A stretch of DNA of 64,000 nt from NCBI GenBank assembly GCA_964523405.1, contig CAZGAQ010000010.1:62001-126000 (forward strand), in the 5' to 3' direction. Position 1 is the stretch's first letter, and every line of letters starts with the position of its first letter. The stretch is from CAZGAQ01 sp964523405 (lineage in GTDB: Bacteria; Planctomycetota; Phycisphaerae; UBA1845; Fen-1342). A program made the position numbers and the translations under genes. The notes beneath the pieces were generated by a model. The model worked only from the letters and a program-made list of their open reading frames with translations, had not been told where the DNA came from and searched no databases. Shown here piece by piece: positions 17,648-25,843 of this stretch.

Positions 17648-18382
17648 TCAGCGGCCGAAATGGGCGGCAATGCCGTCGGCGATGGCGTCGGCGATCTTGC
17701 TCTGATACGAGCCGCTCGTCAGGCGCTGCGCGTCGCCGCGGTTGCTCATGAACCCGCATTCGACCAGCACCCCGGGCCGGGAATGGCGGTCCAGAACGGC
17801 GAGCTTCTGGCGGCGCACGCCACGACATTCGATCCCGGCGTCGCGCAACGCCGCGCAGATCTGCTGTCCGATTCTCTGACTGGTGGACGAGGCGCTGCGG
17901 CCGAGGAGCACGGTGGCCCCGGAGTTGCTCGCCTTGGGGTTGTAGTCGGCGTGCACCGCGACGAGCATGTCGGCCCGCGTGCGGTCGGCCAGGGCGGCGC
18001 GGTCGTCGAGATCGACGTACAAATCGCTGGTGCGTGTGTAGATCACACGGGCGCCGCGCGCCTCCAGGTTCTTGCCAAGCTGCAGCGCAATCGCCAGGTT
18101 GATGTTCTTCTCGCTTGTGCTCGCGATGCCGCGCGTGCCGGGATCGTGCCCACCATGCCCGGCATCCACGACGATCGTACGGCCGACCAGGGCGCGCGAC
18201 GTGGGGGGCGGGGGCAGCGTGGGCGTCGGCGTGGGCGTGGGCGTGGGTGTCGGTAGTGGGGGTGGCGGCGGCGTTCGGGTGGCCAGGATCGGCGGCGGCA
18301 GCGGCCGGACCGCCCGGCGCTGCTCGGCGCAGCCGGCCAGCACGATCAGGATCAGCGGTGCGACCAGGATGGCTCGTTTCAT
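17648..18382 (-). CDS. N-acetylmuramoyl-L-alanine amidase (Amidase_3)
   Basis: 244 residues from ATG 18382. The signal peptide has a lipobox (LIVLAGC), so this is a lipoprotein hydrolase that cleaves the amide bond between N-acetylmuramic acid and the peptide stem of peptidoglycan in the periplasm. A Pro/Thr linker follows. The catalytic domain shows VVDAGHGGHDPGTRG (zinc His), SEKNINLAIAL (zinc Glu), AVHADYN (second zinc His) and LVECGFMSN with the catalytic Glu. The domain is short, as in the minimal CwlC/AmiC type, and there is no AMIN or SPOR domain. The linker is encoded by a GTGGGC-like hexanucleotide repeat. Ends 20 nt from the octaheme cytochrome, convergent to it. Confidence 0.92.
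   Translation of the reverse strand: MKRAILVAPLILIVLAGCAEQRRAVRPLPPPILATRTPPPPPLPTPTPTPTPTPTLPPPPTSRALVGRTIVVDAGHGGHDPGTRGIASTSEKNINLAIALQLGKNLEARGARVIYTRTSDLYVDLDDRAALADRTRADMLVAVHADYNPKASNSGATVLLGRSASSTSQRIGQQICAALRDAGIECRGVRRQKLAVLDRHSRPGVLVECGFMSNRGDAQRLTSGSYQSKIADAIADGIAAHFGR
18215..18258 (-). repeat. Hexanucleotide tandem repeat encoding a TP linker
   Basis: Roughly six imperfect copies of GTGGGC/GTCGGC on the + strand, read on the minus strand as Thr-Pro dipeptides (PTPTPTPTPTPT) between the lipobox and the catalytic domain of the amidase. In-frame 6-bp units can change linker length without a frameshift. Confidence 0.7.
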
Positions 18383-18508
18383 GGGCGGAATCGTACTTGA
18401 TCCACCGGGCGCGGCAATCGCAAATCGCACGCTTTCGTGTCGGCTGGGGTGGTGGCGGAAGGGCGGCGCTCGCCGACACGCGCGGCGCGGCGTAAAATGC
18501 CCCATGCC

Positions 18509-19261
18509 ATGCGGTTCCGGCTGCTCACGTACAACATTCACAAGGCGATCGGCGTGGATCGCCGCTTTCTGCCGGAGCGCATCGTCGAGATTCTGCGCCA
18601 CCACAATCCCGACCTCGCTCTCCTGCAGGAAGTCGACGAGGGCGTGCCCCGCTCCGGCCTGCTCAACCTGGCCGCCTACCTCGCCCGGCGCCTGGACTAC
18701 CCCCATCGCGCCGTCGGCCTGAATGTGCACCTGAAACGCGGGCGCTACGGCAACGCGACGCTGTCCCGCTTCCCCATTGGCCGCCAAAGGAACATCGACC
18801 TGACGATCAGCGGCACCAAGCGGCGCGGCGCGCAGCACACGCGCATCCAACTGCGCACCAGCGGGGGTCACGAGCGCACGCTGGATGTGTTCAACCTTCA
18901 CCTCAGCCTGCTCGCGCGGCTGCGGCGGATCCAGGTTTCCCGCCTGCTGGCCACGGAGGACTTACGTGGCCTCGGCCTGGACGCCCCCTGCATCATCGCC
19001 GGCGACATGAATGACTGGCGCGGGCTGCTCCGGCGGGGGTTGTTTGAGCCCGCGGGTTTTGTGTGCGCGACCAACCGCCACCCGGGCTCGCGCTGGGCCA
19101 TCCGTACCTACCCCAGCTTCGCGCCCACCGGCGGCCTCGACAAGATCTTCTACCGGGGGCGCCTGCGGCCCGTGCACGTCGCGCGCAGCCGCCTGGAGCT
19201 GGCGCGCGTGGCCAGCGATCACCTGCCGGTGATTTCGAACTGGGAGTTGCTGCCGCTCTGA
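18509..19261 (+). CDS. Endonuclease/exonuclease/phosphatase (EEP) family hydrolase
   Basis: About 250 residues from ATG 18509 (MRFRLLTYNIHKAIGVD); ATG 18497 is an alternative. The EEP fold is shown by TYNIHKAIG at the N-terminus, LLQEVDEG (metal-binding Glu), FNLHLSL, IIAGDMNDW (Asp/Asn) and a C-terminal SDHLPV (catalytic His). No signal peptide is seen, so it is probably cytoplasmic. This family covers nucleases, sphingomyelinase-like and other phosphodiesterases; short bacterial members of this type are often clustered with phospholipase D/cardiolipin synthase genes, but none is here. The substrate cannot be named. It is divergent from the amidase and ends 10 nt from the convergent GH109-type gene. 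Confidence 0.87.
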   Translation: MRFRLLTYNIHKAIGVDRRFLPERIVEILRHHNPDLALLQEVDEGVPRSGLLNLAAYLARRLDYPHRAVGLNVHLKRGRYGNATLSRFPIGRQRNIDLTISGTKRRGAQHTRIQLRTSGGHERTLDVFNLHLSLLARLRRIQVSRLLATEDLRGLGLDAPCIIAGDMNDWRGLLRRGLFEPAGFVCATNRHPGSRWAIRTYPSFAPTGGLDKIFYRGRLRPVHVARSRLELARVASDHLPVISNWELLPL

Positions 19262-19271
19262 GCGACCCGGC

Positions 19272-20648
19272 TCACGCCCCGACGATGTCCAGCGGCGGAT
19301 TCGTCCGCCAACGCCCGCGCGTGAAATCGGGGATGTCCACCGGCTGGCTGCGCTTGGCGACCGAGCGCTCCGTGCATTCACAGATCGCGCTCCACGCGGC
19401 CGCGTCGTATACGTTCTGGTCCGTCGGCCGCCCGGTCCGCAGGTTCTCGATCAGGCGGTAATCCTCGAGGAAATCCATGCCGCCGTGGCCGCCGCTGGCC
19501 TTCTTCACCGCGTCCGATCGCCACAGGGGATGCTCGAATTCGGCGGCGTACTTCTCCAGCGGTTCCCACTGGTGCTGCGGGCTGCGGCCCTCGATGTGAA
19601 AGCCCGAGCTGCCCAGGAACAGGCCGCGCGTGCCCTGCAGCATGTTGATGCGCGAATACGGGCGCGGCAGGTTCGTGTCGTGCACCAGGTAGATTGTCCG
19701 CCCGTTCACCGTTTTGATGAGCGTGGCGTTGATGTCGCCGAGGACGTACTGCTCGCGGCGGCGCTCGTCGTCCGCGGCCAGGTGCTCCTGCTGCCAGAGC
19801 TGCAGCCCGCGCGACGGACCGCTCATGGAGACGAGGTAGTCGAAGCGGTCGCCGCGGTTGATGTTCATGCACTCCGCAATCGGTCCCAGGCCGTGCGTGG
19901 GATATAGGTTGCCGTTGCGCTTCTCGGCGTGCGCCCGCCGCCACAGGCCCTCCCCCTCGCGCCCGAACTTGACATCCCGCAAGTCGTGCAGATAGCCGCA
20001 TTCGCCGTGCAGCACCTCACCGAACAGGCCGCGCCGCACCATGTGCAGCACCAGCATCTCCGCCCGGTCATAGCAGCAGTTCTCCATCATCTGGCAGTGC
20101 TTGCCGGTCTGCTCCGCCGTCTCGACGAGCTGCCAGCATTCCTCCAGCGTCACCGCGGCCGGCACTTCGGTCGCGGCGTGTTTGCCGGCTCGCATGGCGG
20201 CCACGCAGACGGGCACATGCCATTCCCACGGGGTGGCCGTGAAGACCAGGTCCAGATCGTCCTGCTGGCACAACCGCTCGAAGTCGCGCGGGCCGCCGTC
20301 GTAACCCTTGGGGCGCCGCTGGCCGGCCTTCTCTACCTGGTCCTGCACGCGGGTGACCTTCTCCGGCACGATGTCGCATACGGCGCGAATCGCGGCGCCG
20401 GGAATCTTGAGAAACTGGTTGACGTGATTCGAGCCCATGCCGCCCACGCCGACTATACCGATCCGCACCCCCTCCAGTGCCGGTGCCGCAAACGGCTCGG
20501 CCGGAGCCGGTTCGCCCCGTCGTCCCGGCGCGGCGCACCCGGTCAGCCCGGACGCCAGCCACGCGGCCCCCAGCCCGGCGGCTCCCAGCTTGATAAAATC
20601 GCGGCGATTCTGTTGTGGCCCGGTTGCGGCATCATTCGTTGTGGACAT
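19272..20648 (-). CDS. Gfo/Idh/MocA oxidoreductase, GH109-like (NAD-dependent glycosidase)
   Basis: 458 residues from ATG 20648. The N-terminus has a twin-arginine signal (QQNRRDFIKLGAAGLGAAW) ending in a possible lipobox LTGC, so it is exported folded with its cofactor. The Rossmann motif is GIVGVGGMGSNHV. The central segment ENCCYDRAEMLVLHMVRRG followed by LHGECGYLHDLRD resembles GH109, whose alpha-N-acetylgalactosaminidases cleave via an NAD+ redox mechanism; other family members are plain sugar dehydrogenases. The gene is divergent from an NTP-transferase and a NahK-like kinase, which fits use of released N-acetylhexosamines. Specificity is inferred. Confidence 0.82.
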   Translation of the reverse strand: MSTTNDAATGPQQNRRDFIKLGAAGLGAAWLASGLTGCAAPGRRGEPAPAEPFAAPALEGVRIGIVGVGGMGSNHVNQFLKIPGAAIRAVCDIVPEKVTRVQDQVEKAGQRRPKGYDGGPRDFERLCQQDDLDLVFTATPWEWHVPVCVAAMRAGKHAATEVPAAVTLEECWQLVETAEQTGKHCQMMENCCYDRAEMLVLHMVRRGLFGEVLHGECGYLHDLRDVKFGREGEGLWRRAHAEKRNGNLYPTHGLGPIAECMNINRGDRFDYLVSMSGPSRGLQLWQQEHLAADDERRREQYVLGDINATLIKTVNGRTIYLVHDTNLPRPYSRINMLQGTRGLFLGSSGFHIEGRSPQHQWEPLEKYAAEFEHPLWRSDAVKKASGGHGGMDFLEDYRLIENLRTGRPTDQNVYDAAAWSAICECTERSVAKRSQPVDIPDFTRGRWRTNPPLDIVGA

Positions 20649-20732
20649 GTTTGGCTCCGGAAACGGCCGCGCCCGGCCGGATGCCCGCGCGGCGGCGCTG
20701 GCGTATGATACCGGCCCGCTAGGAATGCCGAC

Positions 20733-21650
20733 ATGACAGGTGCGCCAACCCTCGTGATCCTCGCCGCCGGCCTGGGTCGCCGCTACGGCGGACTCAAGCA
20801 GCTTGAGCCCGTCGGCCCCGGCGGCGCCACGATCATGGACTACTCCATCTACGATGCCCGCCGCGCCGGCTTCGGGCGGGTCGTCCTCGTTATTCGGCCG
20901 GAGATGGAAGCGCCCGTCCGCGAAGCGCTGGTCGCCCGCTATGCCGCGCACCTGCCGATCGCCCTCGCGTTTCAACGGCTGGAGGACGTGCCGGCCGGTA
21001 CGGCCAAGCCCGTGGAACGCACGCGGCCATGGGGCACGGCCCACGCTGTGCTCAGTGCGGCTGGGTGCGTGTCCGGGCCGCTGGCGGTGATCAATGCGGA
21101 TGATTTCTACGGGGCGACGGCCTTCGCGACCCTGGGCGAATTCCTCCGCGCAGTGCCCGCCGTAGAGGGGGTGGCGACGTGGGCCATGGTGGGCTATCGG
21201 CTGCGCGACACGTTGAGTGAGACCGGGGCCGTGGCCCGAGCCCTGTGCCAGTGCACAACCGACGGCTGGCTGCAGCGCATTGAGGAGGTCACCGGCCTGA
21301 CGCGCCACGGCGCGGATGCGCAGACCGCCGCTGACGGCGTGACGCGGGTCGTGCCCGGTGCGACGCGCGTGTCGATGAACCTCTGGGGCCTCACACCCGG
21401 TGTGTTTGGCGTGCTTCGGGCCGGTTTCCGTGAATTTCTGCGGGAGCAGGGCGGCTCGCCGACGGCGGAGTACCATCTCCCCCACATCGTACAGACCGCC
21501 ATTGCCGCAGGGCAGGCCCGCGTGTGCGTCCTGCCGGGCGGAAACGCATGGTGCGGTGTAACGCATGCGGCTGACCGTGTCCGGACGGCGGCCGTCCTCG
21601 CGGGTCTGGTTGCATCCGGCGCGTACCCGGAACGCTTGTGGGGTTCGTGA
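20733..21650 (+). CDS. NTP-transferase (nucleotidyltransferase) domain protein
   Basis: 305 residues from ATG 20733 with AGGA upstream. The N-terminus VILAAGLGRRYGGLKQLEPVG is the nucleotide-binding loop of sugar-phosphate nucleotidyltransferases, and NADDFYG supplies the metal-binding Asp. These cytosolic enzymes join a sugar-1-phosphate to an NTP to make an NDP-sugar. Its stop codon overlaps the start of the NahK-like kinase (TGATG), so the two are coupled. Reasonable pathway: the kinase makes HexNAc-1-phosphate and this protein makes the UDP-sugar. The C-terminal half is diverged from GlmU/GalU and lacks an acyltransferase domain. Confidence 0.85.
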   Translation: MTGAPTLVILAAGLGRRYGGLKQLEPVGPGGATIMDYSIYDARRAGFGRVVLVIRPEMEAPVREALVARYAAHLPIALAFQRLEDVPAGTAKPVERTRPWGTAHAVLSAAGCVSGPLAVINADDFYGATAFATLGEFLRAVPAVEGVATWAMVGYRLRDTLSETGAVARALCQCTTDGWLQRIEEVTGLTRHGADAQTAADGVTRVVPGATRVSMNLWGLTPGVFGVLRAGFREFLREQGGSPTAEYHLPHIVQTAIAAGQARVCVLPGGNAWCGVTHAADRVRTAAVLAGLVASGAYPERLWGS

Positions 21651-22771
21651 TGGCGAGTGCATCCCCTGCTGCCGCGGCCGCCGTCGCCGGTCAGTTTGAG
21701 CTGTCCGGGGCGGTGGTCGACTGCGTGCCCTTTTCGGGCGGCCACATCAACGACTCGTTCATCGTGACGTGCGGTGCGGGTACCGGCGTTCGCCGCTATC
21801 TGCTGCAGCGCATCAACGCCGCCATCTTTCACGAGCCACCGCGCGTCATGGCCAATATCGTGCGGGTGACCGCGCATCTGGCTGCGCGGCTGCGTGCCGC
21901 CGGCGTGCCCGACGTCTCCCGCCGCGTGCTGACGCCGCGCGCGACCCGCGACGGTGTACCCTACGTCCGTGATGCGCAGGGCGCGTATTGGCGCCTGTAC
22001 CCGTTCATCGAGGGCACGCGCGCACACCTGGCCGTACGCACGCCGGCGCAGGCCCAGTGTGCCGGGCAGGCGTTCGGCGAGTTCCTGCGGTTGCTGGCCG
22101 ATTTCCCGGCGGCGGAACTGCACGAGACGATCCCCGCCTTTCACGACACGCCGCGGCGGCTGGCGGTACTGGAGGAGGCGATTGCGGCCGACCCGTGCGG
22201 ACGCGGGGCGGGCGTGCGCCGCGAAATCGAGTTCATCCTGGCGCGGCGCCGGCTGACGGCCACACTCGTCGACTTGCTCGGGACGGGCCAGGTGCCGGTG
22301 CGCGTGGTGCACAACGATGCCAAGCTCAGCAACGTCCTGCTGGATGCGACCACAGGCGCGGGGCTATGCGTAGTCGATCTGGACACGGTCATGCCGGGAA
22401 CCGCGCTGTTCGACTTCGGGGACATGGTGCGGTCGATGACCTGCTTGGCAGCCGAAGACGAGCCGGATGCCGCACGCGTGCATTTGGACCGCGAGCTGTT
22501 TGCGGCACTCGCCCGCGGCTACCTTGCCGCCGCCGGCCGGACGCTGACGCCTGCCGAGCGGGCCAACCTGGTCGCGGCCGGGCAGGTCATTACGCTGGAG
22601 CAGGCGATCCGCTTCTTGGCGGACTATCTGTCCGGTGACACGTACTACCGGGTCGCGCGACCCGGGCACAATCTCGACCGCGCCCGCACGCAACTGGCCC
22701 TGCTGGCGGATCTGGAGCGGCTCGCGCCGGAGTTGGAGCGCTGCGTGGCCCTGCTGGGGGCGGCTGAGTGA
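21650..22771 (+). CDS. NahK-like sugar kinase (aminoglycoside phosphotransferase fold)
   Basis: 373 residues from ATG 21650; the ATG at 21638 lies inside the previous gene. APH-fold landmarks: SGGHINDSFIV (nucleotide loop), RYLLQRIN (Lys/Arg region), RVVHNDAKLSNVLLD, the catalytic HNDxxxxN loop, and CVVDLDTVMPG, the metal-binding Asp. These features are those of N-acetylhexosamine 1-kinase (NahK) and related anomeric kinases rather than of antibiotic kinases: HNDAKLSNVL and DLDTVMPG are typical of NahK-type proteins. It would phosphorylate GlcNAc or GalNAc at C1 in the cytosol. Coupled to the nucleotidyltransferase gene; rimO begins 32 nt downstream. Confidence 0.82.
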   Translation: MASASPAAAAAVAGQFELSGAVVDCVPFSGGHINDSFIVTCGAGTGVRRYLLQRINAAIFHEPPRVMANIVRVTAHLAARLRAAGVPDVSRRVLTPRATRDGVPYVRDAQGAYWRLYPFIEGTRAHLAVRTPAQAQCAGQAFGEFLRLLADFPAAELHETIPAFHDTPRRLAVLEEAIAADPCGRGAGVRREIEFILARRRLTATLVDLLGTGQVPVRVVHNDAKLSNVLLDATTGAGLCVVDLDTVMPGTALFDFGDMVRSMTCLAAEDEPDAARVHLDRELFAALARGYLAAAGRTLTPAERANLVAAGQVITLEQAIRFLADYLSGDTYYRVARPGHNLDRARTQLALLADLERLAPELERCVALLGAAE

Positions 22772-22803
22772 ACTAGAATCCGATCGCCCTTGTTGGGCCA
22801 GGA

Positions 22804-24339
22804 ATGCGTATGTCCAAGCACAAGAGCTCGAAACGCCCCGATACCGCCGGGCAGCGCCGCGGCGCCGCCCGGCGTGCCCCGCAGCGCCCCCCCGTTGGTG
22901 ACCAGCCGCCGATTGTGGGCTTCGTGTCGCTCGGTTGCGCCAAGAACCTCGTGGATTCCGAGAAAATGCTCGGTGAAATCGCCGAATCCGGCGCGATCAT
23001 CAGCGGGGACGAGTCCGTCGCCGATACGATTGTCGTCAACACCTGCGGCTTTCTCGAGGCCGCGCGGCAGGAAGCCCTCGATACGATCCGCGCCCTGGCC
23101 GAGCGCAAACGCCAGGGCACGCTGCGCCGGCTGGTGGTGGCCGGCTGTCTCGTGCAGCGCGACGGAGCGCGGCTGCGCGAGCTGATCCCGGAAATCGACG
23201 CCCTGGTCGGCGTGAACAACCGCCGGGACGTCGCCCCGGCCGTGTGGGGTCCGCAGCCGCCAGGGGCCCCGGCACGCCCGCCCGCGCCCGGACCGCGTGG
23301 CGCCGCGCGGCCGCCCGTCGAGCTCCATCTCGGTGAGTATCACCCGCAGCCCTGGTCGGATCAGGGGCGACTGCGGCTCACGCCCGCGCATTATGCATAC
23401 GTGCGGATCAGCGAAGGCTGCAACCAGAAGTGTACGTTCTGCACGATTCCCTCGATTCGCGGGCCCATGCACTGCAAAACGCCCGACGAATTGGTGGCCG
23501 AATGCCGCGAGCTGATTGCCGACGGGGCCCAGGAGCTGATTCTCATCGGGCAGGACACGACGAGCTATGGGGCCGATCTCGCGGTCGGGACGGCCGGCTA
23601 CGACGGCCAGGGCCTGGCCGGTTTACTCCGGACGCTTGACCGCGCCTGCGACGGCGCCCGTTGGCTCCGTCTCATGTACGTCTACCCGTCCATCTTCACC
23701 GACGCAATGATCGATGCCATCGCGGCCGCGCCGCGCGTGGTGAAGTACATCGACATTCCGTTGCAGCACAGCAACGACCGCATGCTGCGGGCGATGGGGC
23801 GGCGCGTGACGCGGGCGCAGACCGAGGCGCTGCTGACCAAGCTGCGACAGCGCATTCCCGGCGTGACGATCCGCACGACGTTCATCGTCGGCTTTCCGGG
23901 CGAGACCGAGGCCGAGTTCCGCGAACTCGTCGAATTCGTCCGCGGCTTCGGCTTCGACGCCGTGGGGGCCTTCAAGTACTCCCATGAGCCGGGGACGCCG
24001 GCCGCCAGGATTCCCGGCCACCTGGATGAGGCGGTCAAGGTGGAGCGCTACGAGCGTCTGATGCTCGCTCAGCAGGAGCATGCGCTGTCAGCCGGGCGGC
24101 GCCGTGTCGGCACCGCGTTCGACGTTGTGGTGGACGACGTCGAGCGCGGCATCGCCCGGGCGCGCCACGCCGGTCAGGCACCGGAGGTGGATTCCGTGTC
24201 GCTGCTGCGCGGCGCGGCGGCCGAGGACCTCAGCGTTGGCGACTGGCTCACCGTCCGCTGTGTCGACACGGACGGATATGACCTGGTTGTGCAGCCGGCG
24301 CGGCGCCAACTCCGTCTGCCGCAAGCGCCGCGCGCATAG
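22804..24339 (+). CDS. rimO: Ribosomal protein uS12 methylthiotransferase RimO
   Basis: 511 residues; ATG 22804 or ATG 22810. A basic low-complexity N-terminal extension (~35 residues) precedes the MTTase domain with its three cluster cysteines (LGCAKNLVDSE, NTCGFLE, AGCLVQRD). The radical-SAM domain has CNQKCTFCTIPSIRG, the CxxxCxxC motif for the second 4Fe-4S cluster. A TRAM-like domain ends the protein (SVGDWLTVRC). RimO adds a methylthio group to the beta-carbon of an aspartate of ribosomal protein S12. At ~511 residues it is longer than E. coli RimO because of the N-terminal tail and a Pro/Ala/Arg insert at ~150-170. MiaB is less likely, given the LGCAKNLVDSE and GFPGETE signatures. Confidence 0.93.
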   Translation: MRMSKHKSSKRPDTAGQRRGAARRAPQRPPVGDQPPIVGFVSLGCAKNLVDSEKMLGEIAESGAIISGDESVADTIVVNTCGFLEAARQEALDTIRALAERKRQGTLRRLVVAGCLVQRDGARLRELIPEIDALVGVNNRRDVAPAVWGPQPPGAPARPPAPGPRGAARPPVELHLGEYHPQPWSDQGRLRLTPAHYAYVRISEGCNQKCTFCTIPSIRGPMHCKTPDELVAECRELIADGAQELILIGQDTTSYGADLAVGTAGYDGQGLAGLLRTLDRACDGARWLRLMYVYPSIFTDAMIDAIAAAPRVVKYIDIPLQHSNDRMLRAMGRRVTRAQTEALLTKLRQRIPGVTIRTTFIVGFPGETEAEFRELVEFVRGFGFDAVGAFKYSHEPGTPAARIPGHLDEAVKVERYERLMLAQQEHALSAGRRRVGTAFDVVVDDVERGIARARHAGQAPEVDSVSLLRGAAAEDLSVGDWLTVRCVDTDGYDLVVQPARRQLRLPQAPRA

Positions 24340-24376
24340 AAACGCTCCGGCCGCAGCCCACCTGCGCCCGGAGCGT
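24340..24376. terminator. Hairpin between convergent genes
   Basis: ACGCTCCGG (24340-24348) is complementary to CCGGAGCGT (24368-24376), a 9-bp stem with a 19-nt loop, lying directly between the rimO stop and the convergent PEP-CTERM gene. No T-run follows on either strand, so termination may be weak or factor-assisted. Confidence 0.45.
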
Positions 24377-24395
24377 CATTGGTCCTCCGCGCGGC

Positions 24396-25067
24396 TCAGC
24401 GCCGGCGCAGGAGGAGCGCAAATGCGGCAATCCCGAGTCCCGTCGCTGGCTCGGGAATGCAGATGGTCGTGAGATAGAAGCGGTCCAGGTACGCGTAACC
24501 GCCCGGGGGCACGACGAACGTCCACACGAATTCCTCCCAATACGGATTGGGATGAATCACGGCGTAGTAGTTGTCCATGCGTCCACCCTCGGGCAGGGAC
24601 ACCGGGTTGAGAATCTGCTCCCAGCCGAGGTTGTAGCCGGTCGCCGTCCGCACGGAGAAGTTCAGCGTCGCGCCGCCTCCCACGTTGTAGACGGCCTCGT
24701 CCCAGATGTACTTGTCCGGATTGTTGCAGTCGAAGTTGTTGACGTGGAACCGGATCGTCACCGTCCACGTTTCCGGCGAGCGGTTCTCCGCCCCGATGAC
24801 ATTCGTGTGCCCCGGCCAATACACCGGCTGCGCAAACCACTCGACGTTGGTGGTGACGAACTCATCGCACTCGAAAATGCCCGTATCCCACTGCGGTCCC
24901 CAGATGGTCACCGGGAGTTGCCAGATCGGGCCGTCGAAATCCCACCATAGCGTGCGGGCCCGCGCGTGGTCCGGGATGAACGGCGGAGTAGGTGGCGGGT
25001 CGACGTACCCACCTTGAGCCCCCATAGCCGGTACCAGCAGAAGCACCGCGATCAGCGCCCTTTTCAT
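24396..25067 (-). CDS. PEP-CTERM sorting-domain protein
   Basis: 223 residues from ATG 25067, preceded by AGGAGG. A signal peptide (MKRALIAVLLLVPAMGAQG) opens the protein. The C-terminus is IPEPATGLGIAAFALLLRRR, a PEP motif, a hydrophobic helix and a basic tail: the signal recognised by an exosortase, which cleaves the protein and attaches it to the envelope or releases it. The middle contains many aromatic and Asn residues (WDFDGPIWQLPVTIWG) and no enzyme motif; no function can be named. No exosortase gene is in the window. Convergent with rimO. Confidence 0.85.
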   Translation of the reverse strand: MKRALIAVLLLVPAMGAQGGYVDPPPTPPFIPDHARARTLWWDFDGPIWQLPVTIWGPQWDTGIFECDEFVTTNVEWFAQPVYWPGHTNVIGAENRSPETWTVTIRFHVNNFDCNNPDKYIWDEAVYNVGGGATLNFSVRTATGYNLGWEQILNPVSLPEGGRMDNYYAVIHPNPYWEEFVWTFVVPPGGYAYLDRFYLTTICIPEPATGLGIAAFALLLRRR

Positions 25068-25215
25068 TCTCCTGCCTCCTTCCTCGCGATGAGATCGAGA
25101 TGACGCTGGGGTGGGCGAAAACGGTTCTGGATACGCATAAACCGATATCGTCTCCTCCTCGGTTGCCACGCTATCGCGGCGCGAAACGCGGACGAGTCGA
25201 CTCTTGTGTCGTCGC

Positions 25216-25566
25216 CTAGCTGACCGTCAATTGCTCAGGCGACACGTCGACCTCCGCGTTGCCCTGCGCGTCCCCCTGCAGATCGAGATGCGTGGCGAAC
25301 ACGCGCAGCATGACTCCGCACCGGCTGTTGGTGCGCAGCTTGCGGTACAGGCGCCCAAAGTGCGTATGCACCGTGTGCGGCGACATCGTCAAGGCGCGAG
25401 CGATCCGCGCCTCCTTCTCGTCGTCGAAGATTCGCTGCACGATCTGCAGTTCACGCCCGGACAAGTGCAGTGCCTGCCCTAGTTCCAGCCATTCTTCCGG
25501 ATTGAAGACGTGCGCACCCTGCCCCCGCGCGCCAAACTGGCCGGAATCCATCAGCATTTCAGACAT
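25216..25566 (-). CDS. LuxR-type HTH transcriptional regulator, HTH only
   Basis: 116 residues from ATG 25566; a 19-residue upstream extension is less likely. The helix-turn-helix reads LSGRELQIVQRIFDDEKEARIARALTMSPHTVHTHF, split here as LSGRELQIVQRIF and ARALTMSPHTVHTHFGR, matching the GerE/LuxR C-terminal domain. There is no receiver or ligand-binding domain, so it is a small stand-alone DNA-binding protein. The two flanking genes (PEP-CTERM protein, AlkP-type hydrolase) are the obvious but unproven targets. About 150 nt separate it from the PEP-CTERM start, both reading leftward. Confidence 0.83.
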   Translation of the reverse strand: MSEMLMDSGQFGARGQGAHVFNPEEWLELGQALHLSGRELQIVQRIFDDEKEARIARALTMSPHTVHTHFGRLYRKLRTNSRCGVMLRVFATHLDLQGDAQGNAEVDVSPEQLTVS

Positions 25567-25843
25567 ACCCGCACCCCGACCGCTAAACCACGATATGCCG
25601 GCTCCGTGCGCGTAACCACACACGGTGCCGCGGTCCCGAACCTATGTGAAGAATAACACGAGCCGGAACCGGTGTCCACGTCCACTTGTGCGGCCGGGGC
25701 GAAAATCGGGTATGCTGTGCCGCCAGTATCGCCCCGGGGGGAGGCGCCGGTGTCAGCGGGCGGCCGCGTGGGTCGGCCGGCAGGGCACCGTGGGGCGTCC
25801 GTCGAGGTGGCGGGAGCGCGACGGCAACCAGAGTGGGAGCGTG

